This document shows, piece by piece, positions 1 to 12,956 of a stretch of 64,000 nt of DNA. The stretch lies in the NCBI RefSeq assembly GCF_032854445.1, contig NC_088300.1, forward strand, positions 50,275,682-50,339,681, given 5' to 3'. The notes beneath the pieces were generated by a model that worked only from the letters and a program-made list of their open reading frames with translations, made no database searches and was not told the DNA's origin. This DNA comes from Liolophura sinensis. Taxonomy: Eukaryota; Mollusca; Polyplacophora; Chitonida; Chitonidae. The stretch's first letter is position 1. Every line of letters starts with the position of its first letter. A program made the translations under genes and the position numbers.

Positions 1-828
1 AACTCAGACTGGAATGTCACAATATACATGTATGTCTCTCTTTCCACGTTATCTTAATATGACATCGAACTACATGAAATATTACTTCCATTAGTCAGGA
101 AAGCCTGACATTTCACCTTTATACTATTTATTTTCAAAAAGTAATTACTTAAAATAAATGATACCAATCCAAACCACAAGTGTACAATATACTGTACATG
201 AACTTGCTGAACTACATCTATATGGTATCTACATGTACACTGTCATCTAATATACATGTACATACTGTAATTCTGCACAGTACTGTAATCATGTAATGCT
301 TGATCATATAGCTTTTATACACAGTTTGACCATGGTAACTACAATAAGGGCACAATGCCACACAGTACGCATGCACATATCAGAACGATCAATGCACCTC
401 TCTGTGATCAGCTGTTACCTGGAGAAATGACCAAGCCATCTGAACAAATGACCAGTCACCTGCAGGAAAGATCAGTCAACTAGAAAAAAGATCGCTCAGC
501 AAGACAAACACATTCAATTGACTGGTTACTGGTGTGCATGATGTGTATGTCTACCCCTTGTATAATTTATGTGGGAACGCTATACTGCAACTGACAGAAC
601 AATTGGTTTGTTCACCACAACAGGCCATTGTGAACAAGTACAAAGGTACATGTACAAAGTCTGGCATATACATGTACATGTACGTACACAATCAGTGACA
701 ATTACCATTTAATCTGTATGCACCCCAGTTGTGGAACACAGCAAATATAGTGCAGCAGCAGTACTGGGCACCTGAACATTACTGAACAGTAATGGGCTCA
801 AAACCATATTACAACACAAAATACATAC
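1..828. other. FAM53 intron 3 / left edge, no exon recognised
   Basis: Sequence downstream of the exon 3 donor on the minus strand. It is rich in TACATGTA-type palindromes (for example near 25, 232, 255, 650 and 670). I could not recognise the next FAM53 exon here. Confidence 0.5.
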
Positions 829-1610
829 CTCTGCCATTTTGTGAAGATCCAAGGTAGGTCTGTCGTAATCCCTCCTGCGCTTGAGCCCACACTTTCTGTC
901 ATGGAGCACACACGGTTGTGAGCGGCAGCGCGGGATGCGGTGGTGACATGGCGAGGATGGGGTGGAGTGTATGCAGCTCAGCACAGACGCCAGGGTTGTG
1001 CTGCCAGAGATTCTGTCCTCCAAAGAAACACTGCGTTTCTTGAATGAGTCTGATTTGTAGCTACGCGAAGGGCTACAGTCCAGCCAAGGAGCGCCGATGG
1101 GGCTGAAGGAGCCATCACAATAGCCACTAGAGGCGGAGGCAGGGCGGGGGATGGGAGACTCAGGAGGCGTGGCCAGGTCACATGGGGTGATGTAACCCAT
1201 GTCTTGAGGGGTGGCACGCCCCAAGTTATTACTGTTTATGTTGGCCCTCAAGTCCCGTCCGAGGTTTGGTGAATATGGCTTGGTTTTGTGCTGTTTTGGG
1301 TGGAGGACCACTGGACACACCGCAATGGGCTTCCAGAGCTTAGATCCCTGGGGCCTCCAAATGCCACCCGTAGCAGTGTCTGCTGGGATGGACAGAGAGC
1401 GGCAGTGTTTCTTCTTGGGTGGGGTAGCTGAGGAACTCTGGGCTGAGCACGTGGCACAGGTCTGCACCGGTCTTCTATGATAACACAGTATGGGCTGCCC
1501 CAAGGAGCCATACCCTGACCCTGGACCTTTGCCCTCTGAACCCCCATGGTACCTGTTCACACAGCGCTTCTTCCCATCATGTGAAGAGAACCACAGCTTC
1601 TTACTTGAAT
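829..1610 (-). CDS. FAM53: FAM53 coding exon 3 (main exon)
   Basis: A 782-nt exon, residues 47-307, opening after the acceptor TTTCTGTTTCTATAG in phase 1 and closing at GCAGAG|GTATGT in phase 0. It carries all the family hallmarks: HCRSLSIPAD, GSKLWKP, RSQPCVLHDRKCGLKRRR and TLDLHKM. Its higher GC content than the flanking sequence is typical of an exon. The open frame continues past the donor into the intron for about 40 more codons; that part is not coding. Confidence 0.9.
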
Positions 1611-4600
1611 CTATAGAAACAGAAAAATTCAAAGACTGGATTTTAACACAAAAGTTAGCACCACACAAAATAAAGACAGTTACATATAGCCACTATAAAT
1701 TTCCCTGTGCAACAAAGGATTAACTATCAAAGTTACGTCAGATGAAGCATGTAGTAAATTTCCAGAATGATTTCAACTGACAAAGCTCTTAATGCAATGC
1801 TGACATTCACCCAAAGTGCTAATATCAATATCTTTATATAAACTTTTGTTTGGCTTTATAGATTCATTGATTTGGATGCACTAGCAGACACTGTACAATT
1901 AGCTGCAACAAATGCATTCTAAGCAAACAGCAGTAAATTAAAAGATTGTATAAATTTATGTACTTTATTTATTTCATTAATTCTCAAGATAAATGAGTTG
2001 TAAATTCACGTAAATTTGTAACACTAAGCAGCTTCAAACACAAGAGGGCATATACATACATGCATGTACATGGGAGCAAATTTTAGCAAGGCGATCAAGA
2101 AACATCTAAAACATCAGCCCCAAAGTGTACACTGTGTACATGATGTAGATACAGTACATGTTTTCTCAGGCAATATTACCCCTGAGGTGTCAGCTTAACA
2201 CCAAAACAACCCCATCCAACGAGATACCATACAACAACCATGGTCAAGCAAACAAACTTGTGCACTTTTGAACAAATGACGTACATGCATGTATGGTGAC
2301 CATTCCAAACTAGCTACAAGTAAATATGCATTGCATTACTGTACATACAGCCCACTTGTGCATGTGTGTATAATGCATATATGTACTCTGTGAGTAAATA
2401 TTACCAGTATACTTGCCTGGGCTCTTTGCAGCTGTCTTTGTCCCGGTGAAATTTATTCCCTGTGCAGTTATCTGAGGTAGAAAGATGAAACCTTAATGAT
2501 TACATAAATTTATAATGTGCACATATACACACATACACATACATTCTACACGTACATAACATGTACATTTTCTAAAGCATGATATTGGTGCAGTTTGCCT
2601 CAAGACTGAGGAAGTTTGACAAATGTTTTTATAATAATACATACAATAGAGTATCTCGTCATTCATTGTCACTGATTATTATTTTATGGTACACCAATAT
2701 ATTTTGTACACATATGTACATGTATAAGCAAGTACATGTAAGCCTGAAAATAAATTCAGACTTTAACAGCCAGTACCGAGACAGTATTACGCAGAGATTT
2801 ATATCCAAATAAATACAGCAGTGGTATGCTACTGTTTTCTTCATTATAAACCCCACCATTTTATTTTATGCATGTACATGTGCTTCTAAAAGTTTCCTCT
2901 TTTCCATCCACAGACAAAAAGGTTCAAAATTTGCTTATTCTAACATGTACGCATTTGTTATCATGTTCTAACAGAGAGTCTTGTGACTTGACGTATATAC
3001 TTAACATATATACATGAACATTTCCTTCTCTGGCGACAAGACATACAAGCATATGTGTACAGTATGTTCATGGTGTGGCACACCAAATGTAAATGTGCTA
3101 CTGCATGTAAAAGCATTATTGCAAATCGTCTTGTATGTGACCTGAAAGATCAGCTTTGCACAAAAAAAATATATATATATACCTACATGGACAGTAATAC
3201 ACCAAACAGGTACTCTAGGGAGCCTATATGTATCTGCATAAATGTACATGTACCATTCTCTATCAAAATAGCAAACATTTTCCAATATTTTCCTGTTTTC
3301 CAATATGGAAACAGTGTTTTCGAAACTACCTGTAACCTATTTCTTCTAATTTTTGGGACATATGGTCTTCTCATGTTAGCCAATATATATGGAATTGTGG
3401 CAGGTATTTTGAGCTCCATTTTTCTCACATGGATAGACCATCTAATGAACAACTTACTCATCTCTTGTAATAGTAATATTCTGCTTTCAACATTACTACT
3501 ATCTGTCCCTTTTTTTAGAAGAATGAGGGAAATGCATGTAATGTAAATGCAGATAACATATCATGCTATTTACGTAAATGTATACTTAAAGCAGCATGTG
3601 CATATTATCTGAGAGTTTTCCTTCTATACATATATATATATATATATGTACAGCAAACAACCAACACTCACTCATGATAATCATGTACGTGTAAAAATTC
3701 ACAATGATTAAGTATCGATTGGAATATAAATATATAGAAACTACATATGTAGGTATTATGCACATAATACACATGTAGACAGTATACATACTGTACATGT
3801 ACAAATTCACCAAGTACTGGCTTAACCCAAACACAATGTCTAACCACAACCACAGTTTATATAATGACTGATGCAGGTGAATCCCAGAACAATATACGTT
3901 CCTGGCAGAGACCAATAGCGGGAGATAAATAATAAAAGCAATTACACTCGATGAACTGCAGACTATGTTGCGGCACTCGATCTGCATCTATCCAGTTGGT
4001 ATACCGACACTGTTTGAGTGCACCATGTACATGCATAATTAGTACAGCTAATGCATAGTGTAACACACTGTACATGTATCTAAGTACATTCACTAATTAA
4101 AACTGGAACGCCATGCCTAAAACACCAGAAAAGGCACCCAACCTATATGTAATATGTGTAAACTTTTAACTTGAACACAGGCACTATACATGTACATAAG
4201 TTAATGTGTGTAGAGCAGACTTACGCCATGTTCAGTTGGCTTTAAAGTGTTTCTTATTCATCATCTTGTGTTCAGAAGGTTGTTTTTCCATTGCAAAATT
4301 TCTTCATACAGACAATTTGGAGATAAACATGAGTGCATGCATTGACACAAATTCTACAAAACTGATACCAATTGTTATCTGTGTTATTTTTCGCTCTGAA
4401 CGATTTCATTTTCTTTTTATACTTTACTATGTGTAATCTGTGTGTACTGTACTGTACCGTACTGTACATGCTGAATTACAAAATATCCATTTAGAAAATG
4501 TCAGTAAAACACAATAATGTGTGGTAAATCTGTCGTAAATTTTGCCACACAGCAACATATAGGTTTGTACAAGTGCTGGAGAGAAAGAAACACAAGATCA

Positions 4601-4719
4601 GTTGAGGATGATGTTTGGCCTTTATAGATACGTACCAGTTCAATGTTGGACCTGGTGGTCTTGGCATGGATATCATCTAGTCGTTGATTCTGAAGTCTCT
4701 CTGTAAGCATAGCCAGCAT
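829..4719 (-). CDS. FAM53: FAM53-family protein, 5' three coding exons (partial)
   Basis: FAM53 proteins (A/B/C; fish 'simplet') are nuclear proteins. FAM53B/simplet has been linked to beta-catenin nuclear import and cell proliferation. The model joins exons 4719-4636, 2471-2417 and 1610-829: 921 nt, 307 codons, phases agreeing (0 then 1). Seen: an N-terminal block with TERLQNQRLDD (residues about 6-16) like the family's conserved start; the hallmark KKKHCRSLSIPAD followed by WRPQGSKLWKP at about 112-141; and the conserved RSQPCVLHDRKCGLKRRR with RPTLDLHKM at about 276-305, which includes a basic likely nuclear localisation stretch. The middle is Ser/Pro rich, as in the family. The last exon ends in a clean donor (GAG|GTATGT), so the C-terminus lies beyond the left edge. 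No signal peptide or membrane segment is present. Family assignment is firm; which paralogue is not determined. Confidence 0.9.
2417..2471 (-). CDS. FAM53: FAM53 coding exon 2 (GC donor)
   Basis: A 55-nt exon, residues 29-46 plus one base, reading ITAQGINFTGTKTAAKSP. The acceptor is TTCTACCTCAG. The donor is CCAG|GCAAGT, a GC-AG type intron. It enters in phase 0 from exon 1 and leaves in phase 1, exactly what exon 3 needs. It is too short to recognise by homology alone; the splice-site fit and phase are the support. Confidence 0.7.
4636..4719 (-). CDS. FAM53: FAM53 coding exon 1
   Basis: Residues 1-28. The ATG at 4719 has a good context (GGCACCATGC) and begins MLAMLTERLQNQRLDD, the conserved FAM53 start. 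The donor is CTG|GTACGT, phase 0. A possible acceptor CAG ending at 4738 just upstream suggests that the 5' UTR is carried on further, unresolved exons. Confidence 0.85.
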
Positions 4720-7700
4720 GGTGCCTACACCCTGAGCCTGCTATGCCTTACTATCACTGTCATGGTGAGAGTCAGAAAGACAAGGGTTCCATCATGCCCC
4801 AGCAAGTGCTGACAACTCTAGGGAATGGCCGTCAAGAACAAATGCATCATTATTTCAAACTATGTACAGAATATTATCCTGTGACAAACTGATTCACTTG
4901 TAAGGGATGCAATATTGGCAGCCCCTGCTGGCAATCTAAGTACAATTTAACCTTCTGTAGAAATGGCCAATTTAGACTTCTTCTCCTCCAGTTTTTTCGT
5001 ATAGTCGAAACACTAGAAGTCACACAGCTGCATACAGGAATATGGAGAATTGTAATTTCTTGTAAGGTTCATATTCTTGGGTATCTGTCTGAACTAAGTC
5101 CACATTCGCTCTCCTCTCTGCAGAATGGTCTGAATTTCTGCTTAAGGACAACTCACTTGGACACGACAGCCCCTTTCTCACTTCTGGGAGAACACTCCTC
5201 TTCCACGACCAATGTTGAATAGTTTCTCACTCGTTCACCAATGCAGCCCACCTTCACCGTCCAGACTCGTTACGGCCAGCAGCTCTCATAGAGAGCCCTC
5301 CCACTCACAGCCCTTCATTGACTGCCATCCTGTCAATAGAAAAAACAGCTGCAGATCAATTCTCTGTCACAAGGCAAGTGCATGTAAGAACAATCAACTT
5401 ATATGTAGAAGAGTTTCAGTGTGCATGTTCACAGCCCTATGTGTATATGCACCTGTATATGCTGTAGGTACATGCATGAACAAATATTGTTCGAGGCAAA
5501 TACATGCCTGTTGACGTATGCACTCAAACACCCCACCTCAAACACATTTGATATAGGCACCGAAGAATTGCTCTACAACACTCAATAAATAGTTGGCAAT
5601 CATTTGGAAATACACCCATATATTAAACTTCACCATCATGGGGTACATACACATGTATGAATTGTATGAGTACATACATATGTATCATGTAAAGCAGATG
5701 CAAGGCTATGCACACTTATGGTCTAAACAGCCATACTGCTGAATATGGTAACATCTGAAGACTTCATAATGATGCTCAAACAATTCACACACACATACAC
5801 AAACAGGTAAATATGCAGTAAAGACATTCACTGAGTTCTGGAAACATTCCTACATGCAGGTACAGAGGGATATACGATACAAGTATGTCCACATGCATAT
5901 AAATTAACTCAATGCCTTTACCGGCAGCCACTGCAATATTTATATTTATGGTAAGCATTTCCTTGGTACAACTCTTTGGCAAATAATATGCATTTACCTG
6001 ATGCATGCAAATAACATAAATCCATGCCCTTTCTTTGAAAGTGCTCACTCAGAATAATGATGTATGCACCAGTGCACCTGTCCAGGTGAATAGCCCTGAA
6101 CCGATTACAGCTATGTGCTGGAAATCAATAAACCTCACATTCCTTCCATGGTATTAAACACTTCATAGATCCTCAGCCAACATTATCAACATGGCAAATG
6201 AAACCGTGCACATGCTATATCAGGCGATGTACACCTGCTAGGTATCAGGGCAAAAAAGGACATCCTATTCTGATTTCGCAGGTATATAATGTGTTGTAAA
6301 TTTTGATAATACTAATAAAGGACAGCTTATAGAAATTATTACAACAGGCTCATAATTGTGTAAAACTGACACAAGAGGGATTACATGCTGTTAACATGCA
6401 CGAAGTAGCCATCAGACAATATTTTTTTAAATTTATACTGTAGGCTTAATTCTCCTTTATATCTAGCCACAAAGTACATGTATGTCACATCATGTACAGT
6501 TTAATCAACTTCAGCCATTACCACAGCCAGAAGTGCATAATTACATGGTCATTTGAAAAATAAATGTTTAAATAAAACTGACCACACTCAACACAGCAAG
6601 AACTTAATGTTAAAACAAGGTATAAAACACATTAAAACACAGTTCAATGAATATGTACTGTGCAGAACACAATCCAAATAACTTGAAAAACAAAAAATGA
6701 AAAAAAATAAAATCATCTGAATGCATATACAATGTAGGTTGAGTAGCAAGTATTCAGACACATGTAGCTAACGTTCATGTATTTCCCATGATCCCAAGTT
6801 CAAAAAATGTTAACTATCTCACTGTCGCACAGTTGGTACATAACAACGTACATAATTTACTCTGAGTGTATACATCATGCAATTTACCTGGGCCACGTGC
6901 CAAATGCCACCTAATACACCACTTACGGCATGAATTAACTATATGGGCCCTGTGCCTTGCTGTAAATCTGATAGCCTGACACCTTAATACATGTTACGCC
7001 AGCTCATTGCTGGGTGGGTCTCTGCAGTTACCTGATCATGTAGAACGGATAAACATGAAAGTTTACCTGCAGTACTCTATACATCTCTGAAACTGAACTG
7101 GTGAAGTACATGTCACAGTCACACTGTAGATATCAATTTAACGGAGTTTATTAAAGCTCACACTACAATCATTAGCGAACCCTAAAATATACTCTATCAT
7201 CTCGATACAAGCAAGTAAAGATATATAAATCACATATACAAGTACAATTATTGCACATGTACTTGTAAACCATTAACCTTATAATATTATAAAATTACGT
7301 TCCCATTAGTGTTGGGATTATGAAAATTTATTTTAGAAACACGTAGGATTAATAGTTTCAGTAATAGTCATACTGAACAGATTTCAAAATAAATTAAAGC
7401 TGTCATTCTACATTGTTGCCGGGGTACACACTACTAGTCTTGATACCCCTTATGGTAACTTGAAAAAAGAGCAACAAAAATTGGCAGGAATTAACTGAAT
7501 TTCAACCACAGGCAACTAGTTACGATGTCCATTAGGTCTTGAGTGAAGACCTGTGAAAAGAAAATAAATATTGCTTTCAAATACACCTAGCAGTGCTGGG
7601 CTACAGTTATAGCTGTTGAGGACAGCAATTCTTGGGATAGTCTCTTCACACACTGCATATATTGTATTGAAATGGAAAGGAATGTACTGGGTTCAAATCC

Positions 7701-8360
7701 TATACTGCCAGGCATTATTTACAATGGGCCTAGTACTGAAGACTAGTATAAGAGATTATACCGCTTTGATCTGCAAAAGACAGAAAAAGGAAAGACTGAA
7801 ACAATACTTTGTTGCAAAATTGATGCCCTTTCCCACTGTAAACTGCAGTGACATACAGTCTTGCATAAAGCTGGAATGTTAAATTTTGGAGCAAATCAAA
7901 CAATTTCTTTTTGGCAATTCCATATAAACCACAACTCAAATTGGAAAAATTCTTTAAAATTCACAACCTTAATGTCAAGGTATTCTCAGAAATGTTTCTG
8001 TTTGATACAGTTTTTAAAGTTGACTTTCATGTACTTCAGCTAATTTCATCCGCGAGCTACAGCCTAATTTGCATACCAAACTCAATGATTTTTGGAATCT
8101 TTGTAGGGCTGCCAACTTTTATAAACTTTGAACGAAAATTTAATGCTGACAGCTTCAGCCGTTCTGAAGAATAGGATTTTTTAAGCTTATCAATAAAATT
8201 CAAATGGCCGCTTAATCACGTGACTGGCCAAACAGTACAAACTGTCAAAAGTTCTTTAATATGTTTGTTATTAAAACTCATATGTAGAAGTCTGAATTTC
8301 TATATTTACCAGTTTTCGAGATAGTGCAATTTTACAACCTTAATAAGAGTAATGATAATA
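4720..8360. other. Upstream/intronic DNA, no gene recognised
   Basis: AT-rich sequence upstream of FAM53 coding exon 1, probably 5' UTR intron or flank. The short open frames here have no recognisable motif or splice context. A few TACATGTA palindromes are the only notable content. Confidence 0.4.
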
Positions 8361-8777
8361 ATCCGAAACGATTTTAAGATGTGTCCAACTAGGATAGTAT
8401 GGACCCCTAATAATCCAAACGACTTTAAGATGTGTCCAACTAGGATAGTATGGACCCCTAATAATCCAAACGACTTTAAGATGTGTCCAACTAGGATAGT
8501 ATGGACCCCTAATAATCCAAACGACTTTAAGATGTGTCCAACTAGGATAGTATGGACCCCTAATAATCCAAACGACTTTAAGATGTGTCCAACTAGGATA
8601 GTATGGACCCCTAATAATCCGAACGACTTTAAGATGTGTCCAACTAGGATAGTATGGACCCCTAATAATCCGAACGACTTTAAGATGTGTCCAACTAGGA
8701 TAGTATGGACCCCTAATAATCCGAACGATTTCAAGAGGTATACCACTCAGATGGCATGGACCGCTAATAAACCCCAA
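8361..8777. repeat. 51-bp minisatellite, 8 copies
   Basis: Tandem unit of 51 bp (contains GATGTGTCCAACTAGGATAG) starting at 8370, 8421, 8472, 8523, 8574, 8625, 8676 and 8727; the last copy is diverged. Because 51 is divisible by three and the unit lacks stops in several frames, it makes 146-151 aa open frames on both strands (for example repeated CPTRIVWTP). Frames open on both strands with no start context or flanking exon argue against a gene. Confidence 0.95.
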
Positions 8778-10338
8778 CTGCAATCAAAAGCATCATATTA
8801 TATTTGATCGATGTAAATCTCTTAAACCTGCTGATAAAAGCTGGCAGCTACATGCAAGTTTCAAATGTCAGCAAGTACATGTCCTGTGTACACTCAAACA
8901 TTGTGTAGATGTATAGATGTTATGTTAAATGTCCGCTCATGGGTTAGTCAAATCAACCTATTTCTGTTTATAAACATTAGCCTATTTAAAATATACATGT
9001 GTCAGGCTGACAAGATCGCAGGGTTTTGAGTCACTTTGATCATTTTCATGTACAAGAAGCAATTTGGAGATAGATAATCGTTTGGAGATATCGAGTTAAA
9101 TGCATTTTCACCACAAACAACATTAACAATGTAATTAAACAAGAAAGGAAAACCCATTCAACTCCACCTACCAATGAATTTCTAAACGGATAGATGCAAA
9201 ATTCTTAACTGAGTGTAATATTTAACCATGGCAAGCATGAAAGATTATAAGCAATTCATTCAATATGAAATAAACACCAAACACACTTTATACAGCCTTG
9301 TATCAGCTACAGCTGCAGAGAACCGTTTGGACAATAACTTCAGTTTCTCCCAACTGATCCAAGACATTACCTGTGCACAGAAAATAATATACATCTGTAA
9401 TGACACACTTAACAAATACTATTATCTTCTTGTACAAAACAACCAGCTTTTTACCCCATTATCAAGGACATTGTGCCGAATCCCCATAACTAAAGAAATG
9501 TACCATACTTTCTCAACCTTTTCTCTCTTTCCTTTTTTTTTTTTTTTTTTGGCCTTAAGAGGCAAATTTAGATACCACCACTTCAATGAAATGCTTTTGT
9601 TTTTTGTTACAAGATCAATTGTCCAACTGATGTACTTTAGTAATTACAGATACTATATGTTGCATGTACATGTATTAACACATAGCATAATGTTATCTCA
9701 ATCGTCTGGATGAAAAACATATTACACAATGTGACAATAACAGAAACATATCAGAAAGGTGTCAGAATGTCAAAACAAGATGGGAGGTCTATTTCTTCAA
9801 ACTTGAAGATTACAAAACTATAACCACTTATCTTTATACATGTAAATCCAAACTCATTAAATATTAATTTAAAAGCTGGCAGAATGCAAAGACGGAGTAG
9901 GACAACCTGGGCCTCTCATTTCGCGTTAATAAATAACAAAGCTTCTAACATTAAAGGCACAATAGGTTAATTATAGTAAATGTATTCTCTCCCACCTACG
10001 CTAAAGTGATACAGAAATTTGCAACAAAATAATACCTGCATCCATTAACACACATGAAAGGAAAATGCTAGGACTGATACACTTACAGGTTATATAGGCT
10101 CGGAGATGTACATGTAGCTATATGTGTAGATACTTTAACATACTTGAACTGTATACATGTCATAATGACAAAAAAATACTTCCAACATTTACGTTTAATT
10201 AAGAAAGATGCTACAATTCAAAGCTCTTCATCAACATGAACATGTATACAGCTCCAAGCTTATCATACAAATATGAGACAAAGTACACTGTATTGTCATA
10301 ATACATACTACTATCTGGGAAGAGCTTAAGGAGAACAG

Positions 10339-10400
<62 letters not shown>

Positions 10401-12199
10401 TAACACTTCTTCAAACCATTATAGGATATACAGAACTTACTTCTGGTCTGATATCTGATTTCACATAAACGAGAGTGTGCGACTTCATGTGAAGACCTAC
10501 TTATACACAGCCCATTTCATGCTTACCAATTCACTTAATAACGAAAATCTAGTGAAAATTAAAAAAATAATAGTAATAAAGAAATAACCATACACATGTA
10601 TATATTGTCATAATACAATATATTACTCAAACATTACCTCTGAACAAAGGCAGAAGTATTTCATGATCTAATCATGTACACACTGATAATGCATCTCATT
10701 TCTATACCGTACGTACATGCGCTGAATATGTCCGATCAAATTTCATCCACAATTAATATGAATCTTAGAGCTATATTTATTTGATTCTTTAAAAGTACAA
10801 AGATGCACAGCAAAAAAATGAGTAAGAATCGAAACACCTCCAAAAAAAGATCAAAGTTGTGAAATAATGATGACATACATGTACATTTACTGTACATAAC
10901 TCCTTTTTAAAGCCTCACTTCAGACTTTTTCACTTATGATAGCAATCAGCTATTCACTGCTGGAAAAACCCTTGCAGATCGAATCTCTGTGAGGAGACGC
11001 AACTGGGTTTACATGTTACCTGCGTGCAAATGTGGACTTGGGCATGTGTGTCACAGTGCCCACAAACTAACACATACATGTACAAGCACACACTGTAAAA
11101 GCTTCCAAATGATGGAAATCCTCGCTCTTCACACCAACTTCCCTTAAGTAATAAATGACATTCCTTTTTAACACACCTGTTAATTCCCCTGTGATCAATA
11201 TCATTGCAGGTTTATAAATCACTACACATTACCTGCTTTCGATGAAATGCCAGCCAAATCTGTTGTACTGCTCAATCAGTTATGTAATGGTTGCCTTGTA
11301 ATGGATCGAGAGGCAGCTGACTTAGCTACATTGCTGCACGTACTCTTGTGTGTGTGTGGCTGAGTCTGGGCCTAACACACCACACGTAATAAACTCACCT
11401 CGCTACTGTACACTTCAGCATGCATCACAGAAACACAGAACAGACGCACATGATCACTGTACATGTAGCTGACAATATTAGAATTTTCTGAGTCATTTGA
11501 TATATGTATGCAATATTGAAAATTGAGCATACTGTGGCACTTCTGAATACTGTGATCATAGCATGCTTATTAAGAAGATTTATCTCCGTTATCGATATAT
11601 GTAATAATTACGTAAATTTGCATGTAACCTGTACATTATCCATGCATGCAGATGTTACATGTAGTCTGAAATGAACTGAATCCTTCACCTGTATAAAAGA
11701 ACACTCAATATAATATATATTACATGTACTGATATCTAGGATGATTACATATATATTAATGATGACAATTGATCCTGTCAGGTACATGTAATAAGAAATC
11801 ACTGATATCACCTGTACACTGTCAAATGATGTTCTCAGCCAGAGACCCATTAAATTACTGGTAATGGCAAATTTTGAAGTTAGAATTACATATGCAAATT
11901 TGCAATTCTGAAAAGATTCTACATCCTTTCTACAATTATCACCTCTCCTCAACTTAGGCCACCATTAAAAATATGTGCGTTGGCGATTAACATTAATTTC
12001 TTTAAAATCCTAGCTATCTCTCTCACAACCCAGGTACACAAATGTACAAGATTAGTTAGCTTTTGCATTTCCATATCTAGAAGACAATTTATTTTGCAGT
12101 ATATTAATGTCTCATTTATGCTGAAATTCAAATCTGCTATACATGTAAATTAATACATGTAGGCACTAGTAAGGACAGCACGTCAACCCTCTTTTGTAC
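8778..12199. other. Non-genic AT-rich DNA
   Basis: No coding motif or RNA gene was seen. It includes a poly-T run (about 9532-9550) and a (TA)n tract at 10339-10396. The open frames at 9228-9713 and 11608-11952 have low-complexity composition and no family resemblance. Confidence 0.4.
10339..10396. repeat. (CA)n/(TA)n microsatellite
   Basis: A short CA run followed by uninterrupted alternating TA ending at 10396. Confidence 0.95.
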
Positions 12200-12204
12200 A
12201 TGCA

Positions 12205-12532
12205 CATCATTTGTACACATGTAGGTACAAATATACTGTACACATGTGTATACATGTATACACAAATATACTGTACACATGTATACACATCTATATTGTA
12301 CATATGTGTACACATGTATACACAAATATACTGTACACACGAATACACAAATATACTGTACACATGTGTATACATGTATACACATATATACCATGTGTAC
12401 ATTTATACACATGTATACACATATATAGCGTACACATGTGTACACGTGTATATACATTTATACTGTACACATGTGTACACAAATATACTGTACACATGTG
12501 TACACATGTATACACAAATATACTGTACATTC
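12205..12532. repeat. TACACATG/TACTGTACACATG tandem array
   Basis: A degenerate higher-order array built from blocks such as CAAATATACTGTACACATG and TGTATACATGTATACAC. It is highly palindromic (GTACAC/GTGTAC, CATGTATACATG), so several overlapping frames on both strands read as strings of Y, T, H, C and V. Not coding. Confidence 0.9.
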
Positions 12533-12899
12533 CAGGTAAATATTACTGTTGTGGACAGCGTCTTCATTTACTTCTGTTCCCAAGCTATTCTGGTCTATTT
12601 TCCCACTGAAGGGTTATGGTTGTGTGAGGGCGTACATGTATGTGTCTGGAGTGAGTTAATGTACAGGAACACTCTACAGTTGACATTACATCCTTTTCAT
12701 GCACCATACTAAACATATGAAATTCATGTCTGCCCATCACAAACCTACTGAACTGATCCAAAGTGACAATAATTATAAAATCAGACCTAAAAGACTGCCA
12801 TGCCAGCAGAGAGGGGAAGTTGGCTTGTACATATCTATTAATTTATAGGTGTTTTAATTTTGCTCTGTGCACGAATATTTCACTTAAGCAGCATTCAGC

Positions 12900-12956
12900 C
12901 AGCATTATATGGTGGGAGGAAACCAGGCAGAGCCTGGAAGAACCAACAACCTTCTC
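12900..12956 (-). repeat. SINE fragment
   Basis: TATGGTGGGAGGAAACCAGG followed by CAGAGCCTGGAAGAA matches the reverse complement of the central block of the window's main SINE. Confidence 0.7.

Noticed and set aside
8361-8777. CRISPR-like array
   Set aside because: The whole unit is repeated with no unique spacers, and this is animal DNA.
8306-8807. 146-151 aa open frames on both strands
   Set aside because: They follow from a 51-bp repeat divisible by three; frames on opposite strands cannot all be genes and none has supporting context.
9228-9713. 161-aa plus-strand open frame as a gene
   Set aside because: Contains a poly-T derived Phe run, has no splice sites or family motif, and lies in AT-rich DNA.
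12137-12712. Tyr/Thr/His-rich frames as a secreted low-complexity protein
   Set aside because: Products of the TACACATG array; equally long frames occur in several registers.
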